A stretch of 64,000 nt of DNA from Pseudomonas sp. Ga0074129 (GTDB lineage: Bacteria; Pseudomonadota; Gammaproteobacteria; Pseudomonadales; Pseudomonadaceae). The DNA lies in assembly GCA_001465025.1 (NCBI GenBank), contig LNDO01000050.1, positions 1-64,000 on the forward strand, written 5' to 3'. Below the pieces are notes generated by a model that ran no database searches, was not told the DNA's origin, and worked only from the letters and a program-made list of their open reading frames with translations. The translations under genes and the position numbers were made by a program. Within the stretch, counting starts at the first letter, position 1. Each line of letters starts with the position of its first letter. Shown here in pieces: positions 63,967 through 64,000 of the stretch.

Positions 63967-64000
63967 ATGTTTGATGACAAAGTTTTAATGATTACCGGTG
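63967..64000 (+). CDS. Partial: start of an inverting UDP-GlcNAc 4,6-dehydratase (WbjB/FnlA/QnlA-like)
   Basis: The last 34 bases encode MFDDKVLMITG, cut by the window end. The WbjB/FnlA/QnlA family begins MFKxKxLLITGGTGSFGN, so the match is good for its length. GGTGAG lies ahead of the ATG. Only 11 residues are visible. Confidence 0.6.
   Translation, partial: MFDDKVLMITG

Noticed and set aside
1-64000. tRNA, rRNA, CRISPR, prophage or transposase genes
   Set aside because: None recognised on either strand by reading; short repeats present are palindromes without spacers of CRISPR type.

Overview
The window is a 64 kb stretch of a Pseudomonas chromosome, most like the P. aeruginosa/P. stutzeri/P. 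mendocina range. The basis is the fused tyrA-aroA gene, the block mtnA-gyrA-serC-pheA-hisC-tyrA/aroA-cmk-rpsA-ihfB-wzz in the order I recall for P. aeruginosa, the lapG-lapD pair, fimV and cyaB, and several families of short palindromic repeats typical of pseudomonads. Base composition is moderately GC-rich until about 56 kb. It then becomes clearly AT-rich through the O-antigen genes and recovers after about 62 kb. No rRNA, tRNA, CRISPR array, prophage or insertion-sequence transposase was seen.

Layout. 0-0.2 kb: three palindromic repeats. 0.2-2.9 kb: lapG-lapD, the c-di-GMP-controlled switch for adhesin retention (encoded on the minus strand). 3-7.5 kb: a YbaN-like membrane protein and a UPF0149 protein, divergent from recQ and a membrane diguanylate cyclase. 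7.7-13.5 kb: a DUF2804 protein, a MarR regulator coupled to a DHA2 drug-efflux protein, fimV and a small SelW-like protein. 13.5-20.3 kb: a DMT exporter and an AraC regulator, a metallophosphoesterase/glycosyltransferase pair (PlcP/Agt-like, preceded by a triple PHO-box-like repeat), the class III adenylate cyclase cyaB, an Mpo1-like protein and a second AraC-type regulator. 20.3-24.4 kb: two tandem trkH paralogues, a YkgJ protein and a nitroreductase. 24.4-28 kb: a Cpx-like envelope-stress operon (sensor, CpxP-like, regulator, coiled-coil membrane protein) and YciI. 28-32.8 kb: PHP exonuclease, yciO, scpA, scpB, rluB. 32.8-38.9 kb: a cytosolic diguanylate cyclase, yciK, mupP, ubiG, and the divergent pair mtaD/mtnA of methylthioadenosine recycling. 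39.1-51.2 kb: gyrA and the aromatic/serine/histidine supra-operon ending in cmk, rpsA and ihfB, with a terminator and three 121-bp repeats between rpsA and ihfB. 51.4-64 kb: the O-antigen locus, cut by the window end.

The O-antigen locus begins with wzz and an RNA-processing-type metallo-beta-lactamase protein. It continues rmlB-rmlA-acyltransferase-wecE-wzx-wzy-two glycosyltransferases-RmlD-like reductase-start of an inverting UDP-GlcNAc dehydratase. rmlC and rmlD are absent from the visible part, so RmlA/RmlB most likely feed WecE to make dTDP-Fuc4N. The gene order copies the enterobacterial common antigen operon, with a hexapeptide acyltransferase where WecD would be. The last genes point to an L-QuiNAc, L-RhaNAc or L-FucNAc type residue.

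Most notable signals: a ten-G homopolymer in wzx in which loss or gain of one G gives an almost immediate stop codon (candidate O-antigen phase variation); REP-type palindromes lying in frame inside rmlB and inside the metallo-beta-lactamase gene; a 27-bp in-frame tandem duplication in lapD; a PHO-box-like array before the lipid-remodelling pair; and a CpxR-box-like repeat inside the Cpx operon.
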